DNA of 64,000 nucleotides from Archangium violaceum Cb vi76. Lineage in GTDB: Bacteria > Myxococcota > Myxococcia > Myxococcales > Myxococcaceae. Location: positions 1 to 64,000 of the forward strand of contig NZ_JPMI01000209.1 of the NCBI RefSeq assembly GCF_000733295.1, written 5' to 3'. The notes below the pieces were generated by a model, which saw only the letters and a list, made by a program, of their open reading frames with translations, was not told where the DNA came from and did no database searches. Of the stretch, positions 24,566 through 33,151 are shown in pieces. The position numbers and the translations under genes were made by a program. Position 1 is the first letter of the stretch, and each line of letters opens with the position of its first letter.

Positions 24566-26698
24566 ATGAAGAGCTTTGTGGAGTCCTTGTTGTCCGGCAT
24601 GGGTCGCGGCTCCTGGCTGGGGTCTCGCGCCATCGGTACGCTCCTCGTCTTCGCCGCGAGCGCTTGTGGCGGCACGCCGGAAGAGCTTCCGCCTCCCCCC
24701 GTGTGCCCCGATAGCGCCGCCAACGGCGTGTGCCTCACCAAGGTTCGGTTGACCTATCTCAAACCGCGCTACGACCTGAGCCAGCCTGTCTTCGTGAACA
24801 ACCGCGTGCCCATCGAGTTCGGCATCACGGCGACGAGCCTCGACCCGGCCGCGCCCGCGACCCGCAACGTCGCCGTCAGCTTCAGCTTCGTCGAGGCCAC
24901 CCCCACCAACCCCGAGGAGCCAATCGAGTGCGCCTCCAGCGCCCTCGACCTCACGCTGGTGGGCAATGGTCAGGAGCAGATCTTCAACGGCTTCATCTGG
25001 CCGACCTCGTTGTGTGGAGCGCTGATCGGCAAGACCGTGAACCTGCGCGTCGCCTTCGACGGCGACGAACCGGGAACCGGCATCGACTACCCGGCGGTCT
25101 CCTTCACCGAAGCGGCTCGCGGCGCGGAGCCCAACCAGGCGTGCCGGAGCGCCGTCGATCCGGCGTCGCCGGACGTCAACCGGGGCTGTGTCTACCCCGT
25201 CGACATCCAGCCCACTCCGGCCGACGGGAGCGGAAAACTCATCGACATTCGCTACGAGAACATGGATCCCGCCTCATCGGTGGCCATCCTCCCGTACGCC
25301 GACCCGTCCGCCACGGAGGAGGACCTCAAGCCCAGCCTGGTCGTGGAGTCGACGCTCGTCGTCAACGGCCGTGACCCCTACATCTCGGGGTTGGCTCCCG
25401 AGGCCGTGCCGCCGGAGCTCGAGGCGAGCGCTCCAGGCATCACCGAGGACCTCCAGTTCGGCCTCGACCCCTCGGAGCTTGGGACCCTCACGGCCATGCC
25501 CGGCCGCGCCCTGCTCCGGTACGAGCTCGCGCCCGCCAGCGCGGAGAGCGGCTGGCTTCCGCTCACCGTGGGGGATCCGAACCGGGAGAACGGCCGCGTC
25601 GACGAGATCGTCATCGAGCGGCTCCTCCCTGGCACCTCGAACACGTTCGCCCATGAGCTCTTCGCCGAGGGGGAGACCCGCGCCGCCCTGGAAGAGAATG
25701 GCGCGTGGGCCGAGGTCAGCCAGTTCTCGCTGAGGGGTTGCTTCACGGCCGACTTCGCGCAGGAGGGCAACGCGGGAGAGGCGAACACGAGCGACTGTCG
25801 CACCCTCCCCATCGTGCTGGTACGGGAGACCCCGGACTCCTCCGCCGCGACGTCGATTGGATTCGACGAGGAGTTCACCCGCCAGCTCGGGAGCTCGGAC
25901 CGCATGAGCGTCGCGGTGCGGATGTTGACCCGGAACCGGCTCGATCGTGCCGGTGCCTCCAGCCGCATCGAGGGCGAGGTCGAGCTCGAGGGCAAGCTCG
26001 GACGTCCATACTCGGTCACCATCGCGCGTGCGGTCGGGCAAGCCACGCTCGGCGTGGAGGCCGCGGAGACGGGCTATGAGATCACCGTCGACGCGTTCAA
26101 CCAGCGCATCCACAGCGTCTCCGAGAGCAAGTCCATCCTCCAGCACGAGGAGGAGTTCTCGACGGCGAAGTCTTTCGATTTTCCGAACCTCGGCTTCGGC
26201 TTCGGTCCCGTCCGCGTCGGCTTCCAGATCAGCCTCGGCGGTGAGGTGGGCTTGACGACGAACGACAGCCTCTCGATCTCGACGGACACCGCACGGTGCG
26301 CGTCGTTGCTCCAGAGCGCGGACGCGCTCGGCCGGTGCGGGGCGATCTCGCGCACGATCACCCCCGGGTTCAACTTCACCGCCTCGGTCGAGGGCGGCAT
26401 CAACCTCCGCATCGTCAAGGCCGCCGTGGTGGCCGACCTCAAGCTCGTCAACACCGACTTCCCGCTCGAGGCCTCGCTCGCCTTTGGCCAGCGCGAGGAC
26501 GGGGGCCTGATGGTGCTCGGCAACGCCAACTGGACGCTCGGCATGCAGCTCATCAGCGGAGACGTCGCGATCGTGGGCCGGGTCGGGATTCGCCGCTTCA
26601 GCCGCACGCTCCGCGTGAACCTCTTCAGCTTCGGCTCCAAGCGCTTCACCCGGACGCTGCTCGACCGCTCGATGGACGTCTCCGAGGTCCTCCAGTGA
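24566..26698 (+). CDS. Large secreted lipoprotein (hypothetical)
   Basis: The 710-residue product has a lipoprotein signal: a hydrophobic segment ending in VFAASAC, so the mature protein starts at Cys ~35 and continues into a Pro-rich linker. The body is rich in predicted beta-strand and contains several cysteines that may pair outside the cytoplasm. I recognise no enzyme motif. The C-terminal third (FGFGPVRVGFQISLGGEVGL and following) has alternating polar-hydrophobic strands such as those seen in beta-barrel or beta-sandwich proteins. It is the first gene behind the sigma-54 promoter, and its stop overlaps the GTG start of the HEAT-repeat gene (GTGA), so expression is likely developmentally or environmentally controlled together with that gene and the metzincin. 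Confidence 0.75.
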   Translation: MKSFVESLLSGMGRGSWLGSRAIGTLLVFAASACGGTPEELPPPPVCPDSAANGVCLTKVRLTYLKPRYDLSQPVFVNNRVPIEFGITATSLDPAAPATRNVAVSFSFVEATPTNPEEPIECASSALDLTLVGNGQEQIFNGFIWPTSLCGALIGKTVNLRVAFDGDEPGTGIDYPAVSFTEAARGAEPNQACRSAVDPASPDVNRGCVYPVDIQPTPADGSGKLIDIRYENMDPASSVAILPYADPSATEEDLKPSLVVESTLVVNGRDPYISGLAPEAVPPELEASAPGITEDLQFGLDPSELGTLTAMPGRALLRYELAPASAESGWLPLTVGDPNRENGRVDEIVIERLLPGTSNTFAHELFAEGETRAALEENGAWAEVSQFSLRGCFTADFAQEGNAGEANTSDCRTLPIVLVRETPDSSAATSIGFDEEFTRQLGSSDRMSVAVRMLTRNRLDRAGASSRIEGEVELEGKLGRPYSVTIARAVGQATLGVEAAETGYEITVDAFNQRIHSVSESKSILQHEEEFSTAKSFDFPNLGFGFGPVRVGFQISLGGEVGLTTNDSLSISTDTARCASLLQSADALGRCGAISRTITPGFNFTASVEGGINLRIVKAAVVADLKLVNTDFPLEASLAFGQREDGGLMVLGNANWTLGMQLISGDVAIVGRVGIRRFSRTLRVNLFSFGSKRFTRTLLDRSMDVSEVLQ

Positions 26699-28572
26699 GC
26701 AGGCGGATGATCGGCATGGTGGCCGGGTTGGGGCTCGCCGCACTGGGGCTCGTGGCCTGGCCGTGGGATGACATGACGGCGGGGGCGCCGTCGTCCGTGA
26801 CGCGTGGAGAGCCCGGGACGCCCCATCCGGGCGCCCCCGGGTGCCGCTTCGAGCGCCAGGAGACCGCGGCCTTCGCCCTCGAGTCCAGCGCCACGCTCGA
26901 CGCCGCCCCTTCCCCGCGGCCGGAAGACCATTTCCGAGGCCTCTTGAGCTGGGTCGTCGTCGAGGAGGCGCGCCAGGGCCACCCCGCGCTCCTGCGAGCC
27001 GCATTGAGCTCCGTGGTCCTCGAGCAGGCGCTCTCCGGAGAGCGGGTGAGCGCCGCGGAGCTCGAGGACAGCCCCTTCTACGTGCGGATGGATACGACGT
27101 GCCGCTTCGCTGGCATCGGCTTCTCCCCGCGCTGGAGCGGTGCGAGCCGCCGCCTCGTGACCACGCTCCTCCAGGGCTTCGAGCTCGTGCTGCCGCGCGA
27201 CGACTCGACGCACTGGGAGGCCGAGCAGCGCGACGCGGTGGGCGCGTACACCGCGGAGTACCGTCGTGACACTTCCTCTCGGGGCACGACCCGCATCGTC
27301 CGCACCAAGCCACGCTACCACCTCGACGACACCGCCCGGCGCCTGGGGTTGCGTGTACAGGTGCTCGGCGCGCGGGCCGAGGCGGACCTCGACTCCGAGC
27401 GCGGCGGCTGGGTGCGGCGCATGGAGGGCCAGGAGACGGTTCGCTTCCACCTTCCTGGAGAGGCCCCGCAGGGCCTCGCGCTCCGCTTCCGCCTGGTGCG
27501 CGAGGACGCGCGCTTCGTCTCCGTGAGCGACTCGGTGTCGCCCGGGGAGGCGGACTTCGCGGAGGTGTTCCAGGCAGACCCCCAGTCGCCGCCGCCCGTG
27601 GACCCGGCGCTCGCCTCGCTCGACCCCGACGCGGCACGCGCCCGCTTCCTCGCCTTCTTCCTCGAGGGCGGGAAGAGCGCCGTGTTCCCCGCCGCGCGCT
27701 TCCTGGCGGGGTGGCTTCGCGCACACCCGCGGGAGAGCGCACTGCTGCTGGCCGATCTGCGGCGCGGGGCCATCGACGAGGTGGCGCACTCCGCTCTGTT
27801 CCTGGCCCTCGAGCTGGCGGGCACCGAGCAGTCCCGGCAGGTGCTCGCGGACGCGCTGGTCAGCGGGGACCTCTCGGCGCTCGACCGCAGCCGGGCGGCG
27901 TCGGCGTTGGCCGACCACGGCGAACCATCGCGGCGAGCGGCGGACCTGTTGCTCACCCAGGTACGGGCGTCGGATTCGCCCATGGTCGCGAACGTGAGCC
28001 TGCTCGGGCTGGGGAGCATGGCGAGACGCACCCGCCCCGGCGATCCGCTGCGCGCCGAGCTGCATACGGCGCTGCGGGGCGAGTTGGAGCGCGCCACCGG
28101 CAGCAACGAGGAGCTCGCCGTCCTGGATGCCATCGGCAACAGCGGCGACGACGCGTTCGGTGCCGAGCTCGACGAGCGGCTGCGGACGGGACAGCCCGCC
28201 CTGCGGGGGCGCGCGGCCGAGGCGCTCGGCCACCTCTCGCCCGAGGTCGCCCGGCCGCTCCTCGTCTCCCAGCTCGAGAGCGAGTCGAGCGCGAGGGTGA
28301 GCACCGCCATCCTCCGGAGCCTGAGCAAGATGGCTCCCGGAACGGAGCTCGAGCTGACGCGGGATGAGCTGGCCCTGGCTGGAAGGAGGCTCGCCAGCGC
28401 CTCGAGCCCGGAGGAGCGCGCGGCGGTGATCGATTGGGTAGGCCGCGCCCGCGGTCAGCTCGAGGCTCGCCGCGTCCTGGCCGCCCACTTCCCTCAGGAG
28501 CCGAACGTCCACCTCCAACAGCGCATCGGAGCGTTCGTGACTCCCAGGGAGCTGCGCGAGTTCATGCGATGA
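26695..28572 (+). CDS. HEAT-repeat protein with N-terminal membrane anchor
   Basis: The 625-residue product starts with a single hydrophobic segment (MIGMVAGLGLAALGLVAW), probably a signal or anchor. Residues ~60-300 are beta-rich and unassigned. Residues ~330-620 are helical with repeated pairs such as ARFLAGWLRAHPRES, SALFLALELAGTEQS, RAASALADHGEPSR, ALRGRAAEALGHLSPEV and VSTAILRSLSKMAPG, typical HEAT repeats used for protein binding. The combination of a beta-rich N-terminal part and a helical repeat region recalls large lipid-transfer proteins, but the likeness is too vague to rely on. The start is GTG 26695 in a GTGA overlap with the lipoprotein gene; ATG 26707 is an alternative. The metzincin gene follows with an ATGA overlap. 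Confidence 0.75.
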   Translation: MSRRMIGMVAGLGLAALGLVAWPWDDMTAGAPSSVTRGEPGTPHPGAPGCRFERQETAAFALESSATLDAAPSPRPEDHFRGLLSWVVVEEARQGHPALLRAALSSVVLEQALSGERVSAAELEDSPFYVRMDTTCRFAGIGFSPRWSGASRRLVTTLLQGFELVLPRDDSTHWEAEQRDAVGAYTAEYRRDTSSRGTTRIVRTKPRYHLDDTARRLGLRVQVLGARAEADLDSERGGWVRRMEGQETVRFHLPGEAPQGLALRFRLVREDARFVSVSDSVSPGEADFAEVFQADPQSPPPVDPALASLDPDAARARFLAFFLEGGKSAVFPAARFLAGWLRAHPRESALLLADLRRGAIDEVAHSALFLALELAGTEQSRQVLADALVSGDLSALDRSRAASALADHGEPSRRAADLLLTQVRASDSPMVANVSLLGLGSMARRTRPGDPLRAELHTALRGELERATGSNEELAVLDAIGNSGDDAFGAELDERLRTGQPALRGRAAEALGHLSPEVARPLLVSQLESESSARVSTAILRSLSKMAPGTELELTRDELALAGRRLASASSPEERAAVIDWVGRARGQLEARRVLAAHFPQEPNVHLQQRIGAFVTPRELREFMR

Positions 28573-29714
28573 CGTCCTCGAGGAGGCGAGCCTTCGCCAC
28601 GTGCGCCGCCTTCGTGGGGCTCGTGGCGTGCGGTGGGGGAGGGCCCTTGCTCACGGCGGAGCCCGTTGCCTTCGGGGCGGGCGGGCTCACGCCGGCGCTC
28701 TCCATCCCGCCGTTCGATGGGGAGTCCGTCGCGCTGTGGGTGAAGAGCGAGCCGGACACCTGCTTCGCGCTCGCCTCTCTCGAGGACGCCGCGGGCCGGG
28801 CCTGGGTGACCGGGCGAGAAGCGGGCCCCTACTGCACCGATTGCGCGGTGCGCACCTCCCTCGCACGGGACGAGGCGTTGATCGTCCTCCCCAGCGGCGA
28901 GGGCTTCACGCCCAGCGAGGGCCTTGCCGTGCGTTTCGGGCTCATGGACTGCGAGACGCTCACCCCCGTCGAGACCGGGGGTGGGCAGCGGCTCCAACTG
29001 GCCTGGCTGCCGCGCGAGCGTCTTCCGGAGCGCGGACGCCTCTCGCTGCGCTTCCTGGTGTCCCAGCACTCCATGCTCCTCGGGCAACCCGAGCGGCAGC
29101 GCGAGCTGCTGGAGCGCTTGAACGACGAGCTCCAGGAAGCGGGTCTGGAGGTGACGCTGGACGCGGTCGCGGAGCTCCCGGACGTGCCTTCGGAGACGCG
29201 CTTCTGGACGACCGGGCTCGCCGAGCTCGAGGCCCTGCTCGAGCGCGCGCCGCCCGCGCTGGACGCCACGGTCGACGTCGTCTTCGCCGGGTGCCTCCAG
29301 TACGACGATCCCTTCTTCGGGCCGCCAACGCCGGTCAACGGCTTCACCCCTCGCGTGGGGGGAGGCGCCGGTCCTGCGTCGGCGGTCTTCATGCCCGGCC
29401 TGCGCTGCGACTCATTCGCCGCGGGCCCGACTCCCTGGCCACTCGACGCCTATGCCCGCGTCCTCGCGCACGAGCTGGGGCATTTCCTCGGCCTCTACCA
29501 TTCCGTCGAGACCGACGGCACGACCGACCTCCTGAGCGACACGGGCGAACAGAACATCATGCACCACAACCCGAGCCGCGCCGACGCACGGGGTTGGAGC
29601 GCCTCCCAGGGACGACGGCTCCGCGGCCACCCCTGGGTCATCTCCGGGCTGGGAGGGGAGCGTCGGCTGGCACCACCCAGCGCAGCGGAGCAACGGGCGT
29701 GTGGAACTCGGTGA
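28569..29714 (+). CDS. Metzincin-type zinc metalloprotease lipoprotein
   Basis: The 381-residue product has a lipobox (VGLVACGGG) after a short signal peptide. The zinc site AHELGHFLGLYHS fits the metzincin pattern HExxHxxGxxH, and NIMHHN about 35 residues later supplies the Met-turn, so it should be an active extracellular or surface-bound protease. Residues before ~200 form a beta-rich region with several cysteines. It is the third gene of the sigma-54-controlled unit and may process the upstream lipoprotein, the HEAT protein or outside substrates; that is inference. Its last 77 bases overlap the 3' end of the kinase gene on the other strand. Confidence 0.87.
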   Translation: MTSSRRRAFATCAAFVGLVACGGGGPLLTAEPVAFGAGGLTPALSIPPFDGESVALWVKSEPDTCFALASLEDAAGRAWVTGREAGPYCTDCAVRTSLARDEALIVLPSGEGFTPSEGLAVRFGLMDCETLTPVETGGGQRLQLAWLPRERLPERGRLSLRFLVSQHSMLLGQPERQRELLERLNDELQEAGLEVTLDAVAELPDVPSETRFWTTGLAELEALLERAPPALDATVDVVFAGCLQYDDPFFGPPTPVNGFTPRVGGGAGPASAVFMPGLRCDSFAAGPTPWPLDAYARVLAHELGHFLGLYHSVETDGTTDLLSDTGEQNIMHHNPSRADARGWSASQGRRLRGHPWVISGLGGERRLAPPSAAEQRACGTR

Positions 29715-31236
29715 GCTGGATCCGCTCCGGGCCGATCCGGAGACCTTCGGGTGTCTCGAGCTCCAGGACATGCTCGCCCAGGGGAAGCTCGATGAGCAGG
29801 GGAGCGTGTCCTTTTCGCTCGCCGTCGATGATGACCTTCGCACGCAACGCGCCTTCCCCTCCCACCGCCAGCGCTCCCGAGCCTTGACGGGCCGGACGCG
29901 GGTTGGCACGAGGCGCCCGCTTCGAGGGGCTCGCTTGTTCTCGCGGAGCGACACGTGCCGCGGACGCCTCCACCGGGGCGGGCGGTGGACTCCCGGCCGC
30001 GGCCTCCCGCGACTTCTCCGGGGTAAGCGGCCTCGTGACCTCACGAGACACCGGGACCGGTGCGGCCTGGGACGGCTCGTCCTCCCGCCGCGCGAGCCGC
30101 CAGGGGCTCAGGGCTCCGGCACCTCCCAGCATGAGCAGGGCGAGCCATGCCCACCGCCAGCGCGGAGGCCGCCGCGGTGTCACCCGGTGCTCCGCGGGGG
30201 GCGGGAGTGGCCCGGTCGGCGCGCCCGGAGATGTGACGCCCATCCCGGTCTCGGGGTCCCGCGCCACCACTCCCCCCAGAAGCTGCTCCACCTCCAGGAA
30301 CGAGCCCGCCCACCCCGACACGGCACGGGCGCGGCCCTCCTCCTTCGCGCGCACCCGAGCCATCCACTCGCTCAGCAGCACACGCCCCGAGCGAGCGCTT
30401 CGGGCCACGAGCACCTTGCTCGTGGCCTCCGCGAACTCCGCGGCGCTCTGGAACCGCTGGTGCCTTGTCCTCCGGACCGCTCGCGCGATGAGCGCTCGTA
30501 CGTCCTCGGGGAGCTCCCCCGCCAGCTCCAGCTCCTTGCCCGCCAGCAGATCCGCCATCGGATCCTCGCCCGCCAACGGGCTGCTCCCCGCCACCAGCGC
30601 GTGCAGCACGCACCCCAGCGAGAACAGATCCGATCGCCCATCCAACTCCCCGCGCGTCACCTGCTCCGGTGACATGTAGGCCGGCTTGCCCTTCGTCAAC
30701 CCCGCCTGCGTGCGCTCCTGCCTGTCTCTGGCCAGCGCGATGCCAAAGTCCGCCAGCTTCACATCCCCCGTCCACGAGACCAGGATGTTCGACGGGCTCA
30801 CGTCCCGATGCACGATCCCCAGTGGCTGCCCCGCCGCATCCCTCGCCTCATGGGCGTACCGCAGCGCATGGGCCACCTCGGCGCACACGTGGAGCGCCAG
30901 CTCCACCGGGAAGAGCTCTCCCGCCTCGAGCCCGCGCTGTCGCAGACGCTCGGCGTCCACTCCGTCCACGTACTCGAGCACCTGATAGGGCGTCCCTTCC
31001 TCCACGCCATAGTCGAGAATGGAGACGATGTTGGCGTGGTGCAGCTGGCTGGCGATCCGTGCCTCGTCCACGAACATCCGTGCCCGCGAGGGCTCCTGCT
31101 CATGCCCGGGGAGCAGCCGCTTGATGGCCACGCGCCGCGCGAACCCCTCGGTCCCCGCCGCGCTCGCCTCCCACACCTCTCCCATCCCGCCGCACGCGAG
31201 CTGCCGGATCAGTCGATAGCGTCCACCCCACTCCAC
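29638..31236 (-). CDS. Transmembrane Ser/Thr protein kinase (PknB-type)
   Basis: The 532-residue product has a complete Hanks-type kinase domain at the N-terminus: glycine loop ACGGMGEVW, catalytic lysine in VAIKRLL, HRDVSPSN loop, LADFGIA and YMSPEQ. A transmembrane segment (WAWLALLMLGGAGAL) at about residue 360 is followed by a Pro/Ala-rich stretch and a C-terminal beta-rich PEGA-like module (VIIDGERKGHAPLLIELPLGEH). The N-terminal extension to 31419 is basic and non-homologous, so GTG 31236 just before the kinase fold is taken as start. It is divergent from the PEGA protein gene at 31266; the two probably share a promoter region and surface-signalling role. Confidence 0.9.
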   Translation of the reverse strand: MEWGGRYRLIRQLACGGMGEVWEASAAGTEGFARRVAIKRLLPGHEQEPSRARMFVDEARIASQLHHANIVSILDYGVEEGTPYQVLEYVDGVDAERLRQRGLEAGELFPVELALHVCAEVAHALRYAHEARDAAGQPLGIVHRDVSPSNILVSWTGDVKLADFGIALARDRQERTQAGLTKGKPAYMSPEQVTRGELDGRSDLFSLGCVLHALVAGSSPLAGEDPMADLLAGKELELAGELPEDVRALIARAVRRTRHQRFQSAAEFAEATSKVLVARSARSGRVLLSEWMARVRAKEEGRARAVSGWAGSFLEVEQLLGGVVARDPETGMGVTSPGAPTGPLPPPAEHRVTPRRPPRWRWAWLALLMLGGAGALSPWRLARREDEPSQAAPVPVSREVTRPLTPEKSREAAAGSPPPAPVEASAARVAPREQASPSKRAPRANPRPARQGSGALAVGGEGALRAKVIIDGERKGHAPLLIELPLGEHVLELETPEGLRIGPERIQLTEFHTPVAPLRWVVPADAPLPARR

Positions 31237-31265
31237 GCTTCCACACCACCCCTGAGAGGTACCTG

Positions 31266-32504
31266 TTGCGCGAGGCCCGGCCTGCACTATACCCCCTGGA
31301 GGTGAGTCTCCATCCAATTCGCCCCAGACGCCTCGCGCCGTCTGCCCGCCAGCGCGCCTTCGCGCTCTCCCTGCTCCTGGCCCTCTGGGGCAACGCCTCA
31401 CTCGCCGCCGAGCCCACACCGTCCCGTCCCGCGATCACCCTGTTCGTCGTGGGAGCCCCGGAGGCGCGCACCTCCCTCCAGGATTGGCTCCTCGGCGGGC
31501 CCACCGGCTTGCCCGTGACGGTACGGCTCGCCGAGCCTCTCTCGTTCACCGCCCGGCGCGGGGATGATTCCCAGCTCCTGGAGTTCGAGCGGCACCTGCA
31601 AGAGGCGCGGCGGCACTACATCGACGCCGAGTTCGCTGACTGCCTCCAGGTGCTCGGCGACGAGGGCGTCCTCCCCAAGGCCCTGAGCCAGGGCCATCGG
31701 CAGCTCGTCGCCCGGCTGCTGCTCTGGCAGGTCGCATGCCAGGTGGGCTCGAGACGTGAAGAGGCGGCGCTCCAGGTGGCCTCGGAGCTGGGCGTCCTCG
31801 GGCTGGAGATCCCAGCGGACATCGGCGTGCTGCCCCCCGAGGTGGGCCGCGTCCTCGTCAAGGGCGCCGAGGCCGGCGCGGCCCGGGCGCGCACCACGCT
31901 GCGCGTCACCTCCGACTTCGGACCCGCGCAGGTCTCGCTGGATGGCCGGTTCGGCGTTTGCGTGGCTCCGTGCTCACTCGATGCACTGGAGGGCCGGCAC
32001 GTGGTTCGCGTCGACGCGGAGGGACGACAGCGCGCGGTCCAGGTCATCTCGGCCAAGGGGACCGAGTTGGCGGTGGCCTTCACCACGCTCCCAGCTTCGC
32101 CCGAGCTCGCCGCCAGCCAGTGGGCGGCGCGCTACGGCGCGCTCTCCGCGGACCTGGACTCCGCTGGCTCGCTGCGCCTGCTCTCCAACGCGCTGCGAGC
32201 GCCCCGGCTCGTGCTGCTCACCGCCGAGGCCGAGCGCGAGGGCTACCGGCTGCGCGGGGCGCTGGCGATCGATGGGCGCGTGGCCGCTCGGACGGAGCGC
32301 CAGGCGCGGACGAAGCTGCTCCCCGAGACGGTGGAGGGCGCCCTGAGGGATCTGCTCTTCCAGGGCCGCCTCGTCGAGCCAGCGCCCGCGCTCTATCGGC
32401 GCAGGGAGTTCTGGCTCGCCGTGGGTGTGGCCGCGGCCGTCGCCGGTGCGACCACCGCGGCCCTGCTCTGGCAGCGGCCCGTGCGAACGGAGGTGAGGTT
32501 TTGA
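31266..32504 (+). CDS. PEGA-domain protein with signal peptide and C-terminal membrane segment
   Basis: The 412-residue product has a signal peptide (FALSLLLALWGNASLAA), a helical TPR-like middle (LEFERHLQEARRHYIDAEFADCLQVL) and a PEGA domain near residue 210 (LRVTSDFGPAQVSLDGRFGV, then a Cys-Ala-Pro-Cys and GRHVVRVDAEG). A hydrophobic segment near the C-terminus (FWLAVGVAAAVAGATTAALL) anchors it. PEGA domains are common in myxobacterial surface proteins and often travel with Ser/Thr kinases, as here. Start: TTG 31266 with GAGAGG six bases upstream; GTG 31302 would shorten the signal peptide and has a badly spaced site. The stop overlaps the TTG of the next gene (TTGA). Confidence 0.75.
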   Translation: MREARPALYPLEVSLHPIRPRRLAPSARQRAFALSLLLALWGNASLAAEPTPSRPAITLFVVGAPEARTSLQDWLLGGPTGLPVTVRLAEPLSFTARRGDDSQLLEFERHLQEARRHYIDAEFADCLQVLGDEGVLPKALSQGHRQLVARLLLWQVACQVGSRREEAALQVASELGVLGLEIPADIGVLPPEVGRVLVKGAEAGAARARTTLRVTSDFGPAQVSLDGRFGVCVAPCSLDALEGRHVVRVDAEGRQRAVQVISAKGTELAVAFTTLPASPELAASQWAARYGALSADLDSAGSLRLLSNALRAPRLVLLTAEAEREGYRLRGALAIDGRVAARTERQARTKLLPETVEGALRDLLFQGRLVEPAPALYRRREFWLAVGVAAAVAGATTAALLWQRPVRTEVRF

Positions 32505-33148
32505 AGCGGCTGCTCCTCGAAGGGCTCCTGGCCCTGGTGCTGCTCACCGGTTGTGAAGAGGTGCGGCAGGTGCGACTCACGTTCGGCGACGAGGGCGAGG
32601 GGCTCGACGGCTTCCTGTGCCGGGAAGACGATGGCTCCTACCTGCTCTCGCGGGCGGTCCCCGCGGGGGGAGGGCAGGTGCCCTCCTCGCTCGTCGTCGA
32701 CTTCATCCGGCTGGGAGGGCTGCCAGGGTGCCGCTCGGGGCAGCTCATCCGCTGGTGCGCGGACCATCCGTGCTCGGTGATACCGGAGCACCGCGTCTGC
32801 ATCCCCGCCCCGTTGCCGGACATCGCCAGCCTGGAGCGCCCCGAGGCGCGCGCGGAGATCCACGAGGCGCTGCGCGACCTCTCGGGCGCCCCTGTCTCCA
32901 GCGAGGCGCCAGGTGAGTTCATCATCGTCCGTGTCACCGCCACCCTCGAGCCCTGCGAAGCGCTTCTGGCCAGCGGCGGCACCGTGCCGGCGTTGCGTGA
33001 GGAGGAGCTGGTCGGGTGTGCCTATAGCTGTCCCGTGGAGCTCAACGCCATCGAGGGGGATGTGTACCTGGGCTTCGACACCCTCACCGAGCAGTGCGCC
33101 CAGGGCATCCGTGTCTGCGCCTCGGGGGATCTGCACTGGAGGCCCTGA
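32501..33148 (+). CDS. Lipoprotein (hypothetical)
   Basis: The 215-residue product starts with a short signal and a lipobox LVLLTGC, so the mature protein begins at Cys 17. It contains about ten further cysteines (for example LPGCRSG, WCADHPCS, HRVCIP, GCAYSCP, RVCASGD), suggesting disulfide-stabilised structure outside the cytoplasm. No enzyme motif is recognised. The TTG start at 32501 overlaps the upstream stop and has AGGTGAGG upstream, so it is coupled to the PEGA protein and probably works with it in the cell envelope. Confidence 0.7.
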   Translation: MKRLLLEGLLALVLLTGCEEVRQVRLTFGDEGEGLDGFLCREDDGSYLLSRAVPAGGGQVPSSLVVDFIRLGGLPGCRSGQLIRWCADHPCSVIPEHRVCIPAPLPDIASLERPEARAEIHEALRDLSGAPVSSEAPGEFIIVRVTATLEPCEALLASGGTVPALREEELVGCAYSCPVELNAIEGDVYLGFDTLTEQCAQGIRVCASGDLHWRP

Positions 33149-33151
33149 GCC

